A stretch of 25,790 nucleotides of DNA from a virus: IMG/VR virus record IMGVR_UViG_3300048589_000640, positions 1 through 25,790 of that record; one strand, written 5' to 3'. Both the position numbers and the translations under genes were made by a program. Positions within the stretch are counted from its first letter, which is position 1. Every line of letters begins with the position of its first letter. The notes under the pieces were generated by a model that was not told the DNA's origin, searched no databases, and saw only the letters and a program-made list of their open reading frames with translations. Below, piece after piece: positions 1 to 7,838 of the stretch.

Positions 1-220
1 GCGCCCGCACCTCGCTCCACCCATCAATCCAGCCCGACGGCACCGGCAGGCGCTGGCCACCGGCCACGCTAGTCACGTCTTCGACGCGCACGCGCGGGGC
101 GTCCGCCGAATAGCGCGACACCGCCGTGGTGTTGGCGGTGTCGCGCTGTTCGGTCGAGATGACCTGGTCGCGATCGCGAACCAGGTCATCCACCAGCGAC
201 TGGAAGGCAGCCAGCAACAT
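1..220 (-). CDS. Phage structural-region protein, N-terminal part (runs off the window)
   Basis: An ATG at 220 opens a frame that stays open for 73 codons to the window edge. It begins MLLAAFQSLVDDL and continues with a natural-looking mixed composition, including RYSADAPR. It starts four bases after the stop of the major head protein and runs in the same direction. Genes at this position in Mu-like phages are small head-completion or head-tail proteins, so a virion or assembly role is likely by position. I do not recognise the family with certainty. The C-terminus is outside the window. Confidence 0.75.
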   Translation of the reverse strand, partial: MLLAAFQSLVDDLVRDRDQVISTEQRDTANTTAVSRYSADAPRVRVEDVTSVAGGQRLPVPSGWIDGWSEVRA

Positions 221-223
221 CGG

Positions 224-2542
224 TCAGGCGACGATGGCGCCGTAGAAGCCCCGGTAGTCGCGCACGGCGCCGCTGTACACGTGCCGGATCTTGTACTTGA
301 TCTGGTCGTTGCTGAAGAGGCTGCCCTGCGTCGGGTTGTCCTGGATGAACAGGCTCGGCTCCTCCCCGCCGTAGAAGCCAATCTCGATCAGCGGCACCTG
401 CGCGTTGTCGGCCGTCGCGAACCAGTTGTTCGTGTCGGTCCAGTAGTCCACCACGTGCACCGTCGGCTTGCGGCTCTGGACAAAGGTCTCGTCGTTGTTC
501 GTGTTGCGCACGAACAGGTCGAACGCGGTCTCCTCCAGCTCAGACGGCACCGCCAGGTGACGCAGCGTGAGACCGAGGCGCTTGGCGCTGGTGAGTTCGG
601 TCTGCTTCTTGACCGCCAGACGCGCGGCCGCAAAGTTGGCGGCGTTCAGAGCAGCCGTGCCAAGGTTCGCATGCGTCGCATGGAACAACGCCACGCCGTC
701 GTACACCGTCGGGTTGGTGGCCAGGAAGTTGTAGACGAACTCGTACAGCGTGCGACCCGCCGCAGTCGCGAGCGCCAGCGGGATGCGCCGAAGCATGCCG
801 ACATCGTCGTTGGCGACGGCCTCGAGGCTGATGGTCTCCGTGCCGCCGCGCTTGGTCACCGCGTAGGTGGCCTTGTCGTCACCCGGCGAGGTCAACGGAT
901 CATAGGCGCCGTTCTCGGCCACGGCCGGCAGATTGCCGTAGCCGCCCATCCGGGTGCGCTCCTGGGTGCGGAAGTCGGTCACCGGCACCACGTCGCACAG
1001 CCAGCGCCAGTCGCTGTAGGACTCCAGCGCGCCGTAGTCGCGGATCATCGCGCGCGTGATCGAGTCGCCCAGGATGTCGCCGAAGGTCGCGGCACTGATG
1101 GCTTCCGCGAAGCGCGTGCCCGCGACTGCTTCCCGCAGGCGCGCCATGTCGCATTCCTGGATCAGGCCCGAGATGCGGCGGTCGCCGGTCACTTCGATGT
1201 AGGCCTCCCGGAACGAGCGCGCCGGCTTCTTCGGGTCGAAGAAGTCGTCGAACATCTGGGTGACCTTCTGGCTGCGATCCTGGCCAGCCTCGACGCGCAT
1301 GTCACCCAGACCGGTGATGCGGGCCCCTTCGGTGACGCGCAACAGGTACTCGCGCTCGTCCTTGATCGCCCGGGAGACGTCGTCAGCGGCGATGCTGGTG
1401 GCCTCGACAAAGCGCTGGATGAGGCGGTCCTTGCTCGCCTGCGGCAATGCGGCGGCGCTGATCGCAGTACGCGCGTCAGCCCGGGCTTCAATCAGCTTGA
1501 ATCGAGCTTCGATGGTGTCGACCTGTCCCCCGGCCAATCCATTGGCCGGGGCGGTCGTACCGCTCTCTGCTGGTGGGGTGTGCGGGGTGGCCACCGCTTC
1601 GCGGTAGGCCGTGAGGACGGCAGCGTCATCGGCGTTCACCAGGCTGGCGGCCAGCACGGCGTTCGCAATGGCAATCTGGGAAATCATCTGCGTGCGCAGC
1701 ATGTCGGGCTCCTGGTGGGCTTCAACGAAACGAATGACTTGCCCGCCGGCGCCGGGCTCGATGATGAGATCCACGCTGCTCACCTTGATGAGCTTGGTGG
1801 CCTCCCGGAACTTGCCTTTCTGCTTGGCGGTGCCCTCGGCGTCGATCGACAGACCGAACAGATCGGTCATGCCGCGCGCCACGCACTCACGCAGCGTCTT
1901 GGCCACGCTGCTGCTCTCGAGCACGTCGAGAACGGCCTGCACTTCGCCGCCATTGGCTTCGACGAAGCGGGCGTCAGAGAGCTTGCCGACCAGGCGACGG
2001 AAATCCTTGGCGTCCGCCTTGCCCTGGATGTGCTCGACATCGGACTTCACGAACACGCGCACGCCATCGAACAGCGGCGCGGCTTCGCGCAACACTGCTC
2101 GGGGATAGTCGACGCCGTTCAGGCTGGTGCCCGCGCGAATCACGCGCACCAGGTAACGGGGCGGGACAGAAGCATCGCCTGCGAGCGCCTCGACGAAGAT
2201 CGAAGCGCCCGCAGGTCCTGCCTCCCGCGCCCCCGCGGACGGATGGCCCTCGCGCATGGCGACGGGCGTGTGATCGAGCACGACTTCAACGGCCGAGCCC
2301 AAGGTGATGACGTTCTTGTCGTCCAGCGTCCAGGGGTAGGCATACAGCCTGCCCTCGCGCTGGATGACGGCGCGGTCCGGGTAGACGGCGACGATGTTGA
2401 CCCAGTCGCCTTCGCGAATCGCGGCCACCTTGCGCACGGCGCCACGGATCAGCTCGATGACCTGGTGGAGTTCAGTCGCGGCCGCCTCGCGCAATGCGGT
2501 CTCGCCAATCAGGCCACCGGCAGGGATCACCGGCCGGATCAC
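224..2542 (-). CDS. Fused prohead protease-scaffold-major head protein
   Basis: This 772-residue protein combines functions that Mu spreads over separate genes. Residues about 110-280 resemble prohead proteases (RYLVRVIRAGTSLNGVDYP, FGLSIDAEG). Residues about 280-425 are Ala/Glu-rich and scaffold-like. Residues about 465-772 resemble the Mu gpT major head protein, with W-rich segments and an ending GFYGAIVA. It would make the capsid shell and process it during assembly. GTG at 2542 is chosen because it overlaps the upstream stop as GTGA and has AAGGA about six bases before it; a GTG at 2560 is the alternative. An F-x-E-A tetrapeptide recurs through the protein, and a perfect 11-bp palindrome sits in the protease-scaffold linker. 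The domain calls are by family resemblance; I did not identify the catalytic residues. Confidence 0.9.
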   Translation of the reverse strand: MIRPVIPAGGLIGETALREAAATELHQVIELIRGAVRKVAAIREGDWVNIVAVYPDRAVIQREGRLYAYPWTLDDKNVITLGSAVEVVLDHTPVAMREGHPSAGAREAGPAGASIFVEALAGDASVPPRYLVRVIRAGTSLNGVDYPRAVLREAAPLFDGVRVFVKSDVEHIQGKADAKDFRRLVGKLSDARFVEANGGEVQAVLDVLESSSVAKTLRECVARGMTDLFGLSIDAEGTAKQKGKFREATKLIKVSSVDLIIEPGAGGQVIRFVEAHQEPDMLRTQMISQIAIANAVLAASLVNADDAAVLTAYREAVATPHTPPAESGTTAPANGLAGGQVDTIEARFKLIEARADARTAISAAALPQASKDRLIQRFVEATSIAADDVSRAIKDEREYLLRVTEGARITGLGDMRVEAGQDRSQKVTQMFDDFFDPKKPARSFREAYIEVTGDRRISGLIQECDMARLREAVAGTRFAEAISAATFGDILGDSITRAMIRDYGALESYSDWRWLCDVVPVTDFRTQERTRMGGYGNLPAVAENGAYDPLTSPGDDKATYAVTKRGGTETISLEAVANDDVGMLRRIPLALATAAGRTLYEFVYNFLATNPTVYDGVALFHATHANLGTAALNAANFAAARLAVKKQTELTSAKRLGLTLRHLAVPSELEETAFDLFVRNTNNDETFVQSRKPTVHVVDYWTDTNNWFATADNAQVPLIEIGFYGGEEPSLFIQDNPTQGSLFSNDQIKYKIRHVYSGAVRDYRGFYGAIVA
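1528..1551. repeat. Perfect 11-bp inverted repeat inside the head polyprotein gene
   Basis: CCCCGGCCAAT (1528-1538) and its exact complement ATTGGCCGGGG (1541-1551) are separated by only two bases. On the minus strand this encodes the linker around PANGLAGG, between the protease-like and scaffold-like parts. Transcribed, it would form a very stable hairpin in the middle of the reading frame. There is no T-run after it on either strand, so it is not a classical terminator. Confidence 0.7.
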
Positions 2543-2739
2543 TCGACGAGTTCCTTCCACACGCGCACGTCGTCACTGACGACACGCACGTTGACCGCTT
2601 CAGCGAGCACTGTGACCTTGCCCTTCGGCGTGTAGCCCTCGGGCTTGCCAGGGGTCAGATCAGCATTCGCCGCAGCGCGCGCAGGCGCCTTCGCGGCGAG
2701 TTTGGCCGGCGGCGCGGCGGGGGACTTGGTCTGGGACAC
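2539..2739 (-). CDS. Small basic protein ahead of the head polyprotein
   Basis: A GTG start at 2739 with a strong AGGAG six bases upstream opens a 66-residue frame. The N-terminal half is Ala/Lys/Pro-rich and probably disordered. The C-terminal half (KGKVTVLAEAVNVRVV...VWKELVE) looks like a short folded strand-helix unit. Its stop overlaps the start of the protease-capsid gene as GTGA, so the two are translationally coupled. It is the first gene after the late promoter motif at 2804-2827. I do not recognise a family. A head-assembly accessory role is inferred from position only. Confidence 0.75.
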   Translation of the reverse strand: MSQTKSPAAPPAKLAAKAPARAAANADLTPGKPEGYTPKGKVTVLAEAVNVRVVSDDVRVWKELVE

Positions 2740-2803
2740 GGTTCGCTCCTGTCGGCATGAATGCGCGATGCAGGAGCGAATCTAGTGATGGGTGGCGGCG
2801 GGT

Positions 2804-2827
2804 ACTTTTAGCCGATGCTACTGAGCG
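2804..2827 (-). promoter_or_regulatory. Candidate late promoter of the head-protease operon (PI-like)
   Basis: Read on the minus strand the motif is CGCTCAGTAGCATCGG followed by CTAAAAGT. It matches the motif at 10349-10372 at 21 of 24 positions. It lies 65 bases upstream of the GTG at 2739 in a 244-bp gap that is otherwise without a supported gene. TAAAAGT could serve as the -10 element and the CAGTAGCA half as activator-contacted DNA. Mu has an activator-dependent late promoter (PI) at the equivalent place, before its protease gene. Confidence 0.65.
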
Positions 2828-2983
2828 GCGCGACCCGCCGGGACGCGTGTAAACGAGAGTAGCACGCACTTTCGCGTGCCCGGCAAGCGATCGAGGCCGG
2901 CCACGGTCGGGGCAGCGGGGGCTATGGCGGCGGTGTGCTGCTCGGCGGAATGATCCAGGCGCAACCGGGGCCTGGCACTCGCC

Positions 2984-3814
2984 TCAGACGTCAGGGTCGC
3001 GGTGCACCACAAGTTTGCCGGCCAGATCCTGCATGTCCACCCGCACCGTGCTCTTGCCCCAGCCGCTGCCATCGACCACAGGAATGTGCCGGCAGCCGCA
3101 GTTGATGGTGTTGCGCGCGCTGCCGGCCGGGTCGCGCGGGTACATGAGCTTCTCACCGCCGACATCAAAGGGCTCGTTCACCGGCCGCACCTGTCCGTGT
3201 GCCTGGACGTGATCACGCCGCGGGTGCTTCTTGCCGCTGTGCACCCAGCGCTTCTTCAGGCCCGGCAGTTGCTGCGTCGCATCTTCCATGCTGGCCTGCG
3301 CCGCGGCGCTGTTGATGCGGCCGATCTCGGTGTAGACGATCATGCGTGCGCGATTGCGCGCGGCGCCGCCCAGCAGCTGCTGCACACGCGTGACGGCAGT
3401 GGACAGCGGCTGCGTGCCGATCAGCACCTGGCCAAGCTGGGTGTTGATGCGATTGCGGGTGGCGGTCGTTATGTCGGCGATCAGCTCGGTAAGCGCTACC
3501 CGCATCGACATCAGCTGACGCTGGTTGATGCGCGGGGTGAAGTCGAGGCCTTGGGCTGCCAGTGGGCCGGAGACCTCAGCCATACCAGCCCTTACCGCGG
3601 CCGACGTTCCCGACTCCGTTGCCGCCGTGGCGCCCCTGCGGAACGCCTCCAGATGCCGCGTAACGTCAGCCTGCAGCGCCTCGAGCCGTTGGCGTGACAA
3701 ACCATCGCCCGATTCGCGGGCGAGCCGCGCGGCGATCAGCCGCTGAGCGATCTCCAGTTGCTGCAGTACCTGCGCGATGGTGTCGGCGCGAATGCGAGCG
3801 AGATCATTCGACAT
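2984..3814 (-). CDS. Mu F-like minor head protein
   Basis: This 276-residue protein belongs to the Mu gpF / SPP1 gp7 head-morphogenesis family, attached to the portal region and needed for head assembly or DNA delivery. The C-terminal third carries the family signature: KKRWVHSGKKHPRRDHVQAH, then PFDVGGEKLMYPRDPAGSA, then NTINCGCRH. The N-terminal two thirds are helical. ATG at 3814 is chosen because it begins a natural sequence (MSNDLARIRADT) and overlaps the portal gene's end by 11 bases. The longer open frame to 3955 has Trp/Arg-rich shadow composition and is rejected. Its position directly after the portal gene fits the family. Confidence 0.92.
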   Translation of the reverse strand: MSNDLARIRADTIAQVLQQLEIAQRLIAARLARESGDGLSRQRLEALQADVTRHLEAFRRGATAATESGTSAAVRAGMAEVSGPLAAQGLDFTPRINQRQLMSMRVALTELIADITTATRNRINTQLGQVLIGTQPLSTAVTRVQQLLGGAARNRARMIVYTEIGRINSAAAQASMEDATQQLPGLKKRWVHSGKKHPRRDHVQAHGQVRPVNEPFDVGGEKLMYPRDPAGSARNTINCGCRHIPVVDGSGWGKSTVRVDMQDLAGKLVVHRDPDV

Positions 3815-5222
3815 CGCCGGCGGCGCCCGTGCCCTCAACCTTGTTCGTGCCGGAATCGAACATCTCCTGCAGGGCCGCCTCCAGCTCGGCGTCGACATCG
3901 ATATCCACGCCCAGCTGCTGGGCCAGCGCCGCCACCACACGCAAGGCCGTTTCACGTGTCAGAAGATTCTCGGCGACCAACTGCAGCACCGACGCCGTCG
4001 CCTGCTGCAGTGCGGCGGCATACTTGGTCGTGTCCTTGCTGGTCATCTCCGGCCACGCCACGCCCAGCGTCGCCAGCTGCTCGGCTTCCTTGGCTGAGAG
4101 TTCGCGGTCGAGCGCCCCCCAGTGTGAGCGGATGACGTACTGCCCGACCTGCTCGAGCATGTAGCCGATCAACGCTCGCCGCATTTCCAGCATGCGCTCG
4201 GTGGGCTCGGTCATGCTGCTGCCGGTGCTCTTGTTCACGTCCTCGGCGCCGCCGTACCAGTGCTCCGGCACCGTCGCGCCGCCCAGCATGTGATTTCGGA
4301 TAAGCCGTGCCGCGGCTGCCGCGTCATAGGCATTGAGCGCCGGCGACTCGGCCTTCCAGGTCTCGCCCTCGTTGTGCACCCGCACGCTGTTGGGCCGTGG
4401 AGCCGTGATCGTCTTGGCACGCGCCGTGACCTCTTCGGGCGTGGCGCCTGTGAGTGTCACGTCCCAGATGAAGGCCCGCACGGCACTGGCGCGGTCGATC
4501 TCACCGAACAGGAACTGGTCGTAGGCGTCGAGCCAATCCATCTGCGCGAGCAGGTCAGACACCCCGCGCGTCGCGTTGCACAGTTCGTTCACCCGGAAGA
4601 AGAAGCAATCGCCATCGGTGAACGTCTGGCGGATCGCTTGCGTGCCTTCTACGAAGGCCGCCTCCGGCACGTTGACGATGATCCGATAGCGGCGCGCCTG
4701 ACCCTTGCGGTTCTTCTTGGTGACGATGCCAATCGGTTGCTCGCGGTTCTCCGGGTCGGTGACCACGGTCGCGATGGTCGCCGGATCCAGATAGCCCAGG
4801 CGCACCATGCCCGTGGTCGCGGATCGGAACACTGGCCAGCACTGCTCGCCAAAGATGGAGAGCTCGCGCACCCGCTTGGGTAGCTTGATGTCCCAGGCAT
4901 TCAGACCGTCTTTCCAGTGGCGGGTGAGTGCCGCCTGGGCGTCGTCGTCGTCGATGCGCCAGGTCACACCCTTGGCCAGCAGGTACGCCAAGGGCAGCTC
5001 GACCAGGCGGTTGGCCAGCAGGTTCGTACGCCACAGGTACTCGCCGAGTCGCTGCATGCGCTCGTGCGTCATTGGCTCAAGATCACGGCGGCCGTCACCT
5101 GTCAGCCGACGCCAGCCGTCGTCCTCCGTGTCGATGGTCGTGCCCACGGCTTCGCGGAGCGGCTCGGACGCCGGCGCCGGGGTGGGTGCAAAGATCGATT
5201 TGAAGCGGTCAAGCAGGCTCAC
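3804..5222 (-). CDS. Phage portal protein
   Basis: A protein of 472 residues between large terminase and minor head protein, where the portal is encoded. It would form the ring through which DNA is packaged. Family-like features are an N-terminal stretch on residence in the outer ring (WRRLTGDGRRD), a central segment CNATRGVSDLLAQMDWLDAY, and a C-terminal GSSMTEPTERMLEMRRAL helix. It does not look closely like the DUF935 portal (gp29) of Mu, so the head module may be of different ancestry. GTG at 5222 is preferred over GTG at 5261 because GGAGA lies about seven bases upstream and a possible late promoter (5265-5288) would otherwise abut the start. The portal call is confident; the exact subfamily is not. 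Confidence 0.87.
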   Translation of the reverse strand: MSLLDRFKSIFAPTPAPASEPLREAVGTTIDTEDDGWRRLTGDGRRDLEPMTHERMQRLGEYLWRTNLLANRLVELPLAYLLAKGVTWRIDDDDAQAALTRHWKDGLNAWDIKLPKRVRELSIFGEQCWPVFRSATTGMVRLGYLDPATIATVVTDPENREQPIGIVTKKNRKGQARRYRIIVNVPEAAFVEGTQAIRQTFTDGDCFFFRVNELCNATRGVSDLLAQMDWLDAYDQFLFGEIDRASAVRAFIWDVTLTGATPEEVTARAKTITAPRPNSVRVHNEGETWKAESPALNAYDAAAAARLIRNHMLGGATVPEHWYGGAEDVNKSTGSSMTEPTERMLEMRRALIGYMLEQVGQYVIRSHWGALDRELSAKEAEQLATLGVAWPEMTSKDTTKYAAALQQATASVLQLVAENLLTRETALRVVAALAQQLGVDIDVDAELEAALQEMFDSGTNKVEGTGAAGDVE

Positions 5223-5264
5223 GGTCGAATCTCCGGGCGGGTGCAGCTGCAAACTGGCCACAGG

Positions 5265-5288
5265 ACTTTTGCTGAATTTCCCTGGGCG
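5265..5288 (-). promoter_or_regulatory. Weak third copy of the late promoter motif, before the portal gene
   Basis: Both outer blocks of the late motif, CGCCCAG and AAAAGT on the minus strand, are present with exactly the spacing found at 10349-10372, but the middle is different (14 of 24 matches overall). It lies in the only clear gap (between 5320 and 5222) among the tightly packed head genes. It could boost portal and minor-head expression. It could also be coincidence. Confidence 0.3.
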
Positions 5289-5319
5289 GACGCGGGCGGT
5301 TGAGTCGCTACCATCGCCG

Positions 5320-6960
5320 CTACACCGGCCGCCTGACGCTCAGGCCGCCGCGCGTGCGGTCGCCGAACATCGAAGTGCGCATGCGTCCGCGCATGGCGTC
5401 GGGGAGTTGATCCCTGGGATCAGCATCGACGGTCTCACCAGCGGCCGGCGCAACCTCCTCACGGGTGGCCGCCCACATCAGCAAGCCAGCGATCGCGCCG
5501 TCGCCATGTCGGTCTCCGCCGTCGCTGCCCTTGGTACGGGCCTCGCTCATGCGGGGATGGCCGTTCACGAGAACCACCGAGCGGTGGTCTGCGATCCAGT
5601 CCTCGTCCCCGAAGGTCGCGATCTCGCCATCCTCGTAGGCCTGGTGGTAGCGCGGGAAATGGTTGTCGTACCAGGCGCCCGTCGCCTGCACGCACTCGAC
5701 GCGCTGGTGTCCCAGCAGCTGCAGCGCAGCCTCGGCATGCGACTGACCGTTGCCGCGCGCATCGAACTTCGCGTGGTGGAGCAGCGGCAGTTCCTGCAGC
5801 AGCCACAGCGTGATCAGCTTCTGGCAGTCGAACGGGATGTTGCGCAGTTCGAAGCGCAATGGAGTGGACCAGCCTCGATGCAGGAGGAGCTTCTGACCGA
5901 CCACGCCGATCGAGAGGTCGCCGCTGCGGCCAAAGTCCTGGCCGAACACCGTTCGAAGTGCGGGCGGCAGCGCACGCACGACGGGCGCAAGCACCTCGTC
6001 GATCCATTCCTGGGTGATGCGCAGCCGCTCGGGGTCGGTCACGAACGTCGCCGGCTTGGTGTACTGCACGACAACGCACCCCTCGGCGGCGCACTTCTCC
6101 AGCAGCAACCGGCTGAAGAACACGCCGCTGCCCCGCTTGGGGATGCACTCCAGCTCTTCGTCGGCCGACTCCGTCGACGTGTAGCGGATACGGGAGTCGC
6201 GAACGAACGTGACCTCGGACTCCGCCGACCAGGACTTCCGGGTCACCAGGCAGATGCGGCGATAGAGCCCCTCGCGGATTGCATCGCTGAAGCGCACCCG
6301 GTGATGGGACCAGTTCAGCGTGCCGGCAATGCACCGCTTCACATACTCATTGAAGGGGTTGTCCTCGCCATTGTGCGTCCCGCCGATCGAGATCCGGCCG
6401 CCCCACGTCTGGTAGGCCAACGCGCCGTCGATGACGGTATCGAGGTGCAGGTGGTGTCCTGCTTCGTCGATCCGCGCATGGCCCTGTCGGCCACGCCAGT
6501 TGTGCGGCATTGAGGAGAGCGCCTCGATCTTGTTGCCGTTGGCCAGCGTCACGCGGTAGCGGACGATGTCGCGCTTCTCGTTCCCGATCAGCGCCTCTTC
6601 GAAGCCCACGTCGATCTCGGAGAGGATGGTCTGGAACCACCGCGCGAAGGTGGCGCAGTCGCCGATGAACTCGGCAGCCATGGACTGGTTATAGCCCATG
6701 TAGAACTGGTCCATGCCCCCATCATCGAGCGAGGCTTCCAGCACCGCCTCCGGTGCCCAGGCTCCCCAGGTGAAGCCGATGCGCCGTCCCTTGTCACAGA
6801 TGCGTACCACCGACATGTCCAGGTGCCAGCGCTGCTGGTAGGGCAAGAGGATGTAAGGGATGCGCTCCCGATCCATGTCATCGCCGATCACCGCACCCGC
6901 GCGGTGGCGCTGAATGTCGTCGACAAGCTCCAACGCTAGCTGGCGCTCCTCGGGTGTCAC
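5320..6960 (-). CDS. terL: Terminase large subunit, Mu gp28-like
   Basis: A 546-residue packaging ATPase/nuclease that cuts and pumps DNA into the prohead. The likely ATP-binding segment is GRRIGFTW (residues 58-65), the Mu gp28-type arginine-rich variant of Walker A without the usual GKT/S. The Walker B candidate is HARIDEAGHH, with D165-E166. The segment GQDFGRSGD contains D342, which fits the first acidic residue of the RNase H-like nuclease. The start is GTG at 6960, overlapping the DUF3486 gene's stop. Length matches gp28-type terminases. It is followed by the portal gene and preceded by the small subunit, the standard packaging order. Confidence 0.92.
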   Translation of the reverse strand: MTPEERQLALELVDDIQRHRAGAVIGDDMDRERIPYILLPYQQRWHLDMSVVRICDKGRRIGFTWGAWAPEAVLEASLDDGGMDQFYMGYNQSMAAEFIGDCATFARWFQTILSEIDVGFEEALIGNEKRDIVRYRVTLANGNKIEALSSMPHNWRGRQGHARIDEAGHHLHLDTVIDGALAYQTWGGRISIGGTHNGEDNPFNEYVKRCIAGTLNWSHHRVRFSDAIREGLYRRICLVTRKSWSAESEVTFVRDSRIRYTSTESADEELECIPKRGSGVFFSRLLLEKCAAEGCVVVQYTKPATFVTDPERLRITQEWIDEVLAPVVRALPPALRTVFGQDFGRSGDLSIGVVGQKLLLHRGWSTPLRFELRNIPFDCQKLITLWLLQELPLLHHAKFDARGNGQSHAEAALQLLGHQRVECVQATGAWYDNHFPRYHQAYEDGEIATFGDEDWIADHRSVVLVNGHPRMSEARTKGSDGGDRHGDGAIAGLLMWAATREEVAPAAGETVDADPRDQLPDAMRGRMRTSMFGDRTRGGLSVRRPV

Positions 6961-7544
6961 GCTGGCGGCGGCTCGGATGCGTCAGGCTTGATGCCCAGGA
7001 ACTCGGCGCGAATCGCCGCCCACTGTTCGCGAGTGAGGCCCTTCGCCTTGGCCACCTTCTCCGCTGCCTGTGCCTGCCGCTTGAGGGCGATCTGCTCAGC
7101 GGAGACGCGACGCTTGAGGCTGCCACCGTCGGCGCGCTCGACGTGATCAAGGGCCTTCGCGGCGAGCATCAGCTCCTGCGCGCTCACCGGATCCGCATTC
7201 TCTTTGCCTTCGGCCGCTTCATCAGACCGCCGTCGCAGATCCGCCACCACACGACCAGCCAGCAACTTGAGCGTCTCGGAGATCATCACGCCGGTGTCGC
7301 CGTCGGGGTTCTCGCTCAGCTCCTTGGTCCACAGGCGCGCGACTTCCTGCGCCTCGCGGTACTCATCCAGCTGCTCGCGCGCTTCCTTGAGCCAGCGCCC
7401 AACCGACGACTTGCTCACCGCGGCGCCGGCGGCATTCATCGCCTCGGTTGTACTCAGAATGGTGGCCGCCGGATCACGCGCCGCGCGCTCGGCGATCTTC
7501 CGTGCCTTGGGCGGCTGCTTGTCGATGGTGGACTTGCCGGCCAC
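6957..7544 (-). CDS. DUF3486 family protein (Mu gp27-like small terminase)
   Basis: This 195-residue protein matches the DUF3486 family by its position just before terL and by its layout: an N-terminal helix-turn-helix-like segment (TEAMNAAGAAVSKSSVGRWL), a long charged helical middle, and a C-terminal tail (LTREQWAAIRAEFLGI). In Mu this family is thought to supply the DNA-recognition subunit of the packaging enzyme. Start is GTG at 7544, three bases after the preceding stop. It overlaps terL by four bases (GTGA). Confidence 0.88.
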   Translation of the reverse strand: MAGKSTIDKQPPKARKIAERAARDPAATILSTTEAMNAAGAAVSKSSVGRWLKEAREQLDEYREAQEVARLWTKELSENPDGDTGVMISETLKLLAGRVVADLRRRSDEAAEGKENADPVSAQELMLAAKALDHVERADGGSLKRRVSAEQIALKRQAQAAEKVAKAKGLTREQWAAIRAEFLGIKPDASEPPPA

Positions 7545-7547
7545 CGC

Positions 7548-7838
7548 TCAGCCCTCGATCAGCTGGACGCCGGGAAAGTCCAGGTCACCGCTGACCACCG
7601 CCTGGCCGCGTGCCGTGATCGTCAACATCGTCACCCCCGCCACCTCGCGGCGCTGGATCAGTCCGTGGCGCTCGAGCCAGGCGATGTCGATGTCGACGGT
7701 GTCGGGGTCGGCCTTGTAGCCCCAGCCGTTGAGCGTCGTGCGCAGCAGCTGCACGCTGCTGCCGCTGCGGTTGCTCTGCGCGAGGATGGCCAGGATGCGC
7801 CCCCGCCGATACGGCATCTGCTGTTCGATCAAGTTCAC
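7548..7838 (-). CDS. Winged-helix phage protein, VpaChn25_0724-like
   Basis: A 96-residue protein with a winged-helix layout: MPYRRGRILAILAQSNRSGS, then LLRTTLNGWGY, then IAWLERHGLIQRR, ending with a beta-wing and ITARGQAVVSG. Small proteins of this type sit between the DUF2730-like and DUF3486 genes in many Mu-like phages. The role is unknown; DNA binding is suggested by the fold only. Start is GTG at 7838, overlapping the upstream stop as GTGA. Confidence 0.82.
   Translation of the reverse strand: MNLIEQQMPYRRGRILAILAQSNRSGSSVQLLRTTLNGWGYKADPDTVDIDIAWLERHGLIQRREVAGVTMLTITARGQAVVSGDLDFPGVQLIEG

Noticed and set aside
281-2635. A 784-codon open frame on the plus strand opposite the head polyprotein gene
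   Set aside because: It is antisense to a well-supported capsid/protease gene. Its composition (strings of His, Arg, Val, Gln) is typical of the opposite strand of GC-rich coding DNA, and it shows no domain motif.
2740-2983. Possible anti-CRISPR locus between minor head and protease genes, the place known for such genes in some Pseudomonas Mu-like phages
   Set aside because: The gap contains only the late promoter motif and no credible small gene. The 66-aa ORF next to it looks like a conserved head-region protein.
4807-6513. A 568-codon plus-strand frame opposite portal and terminase
   Set aside because: It spans two real minus-strand genes and the gap between them, and its composition is shadow-like.
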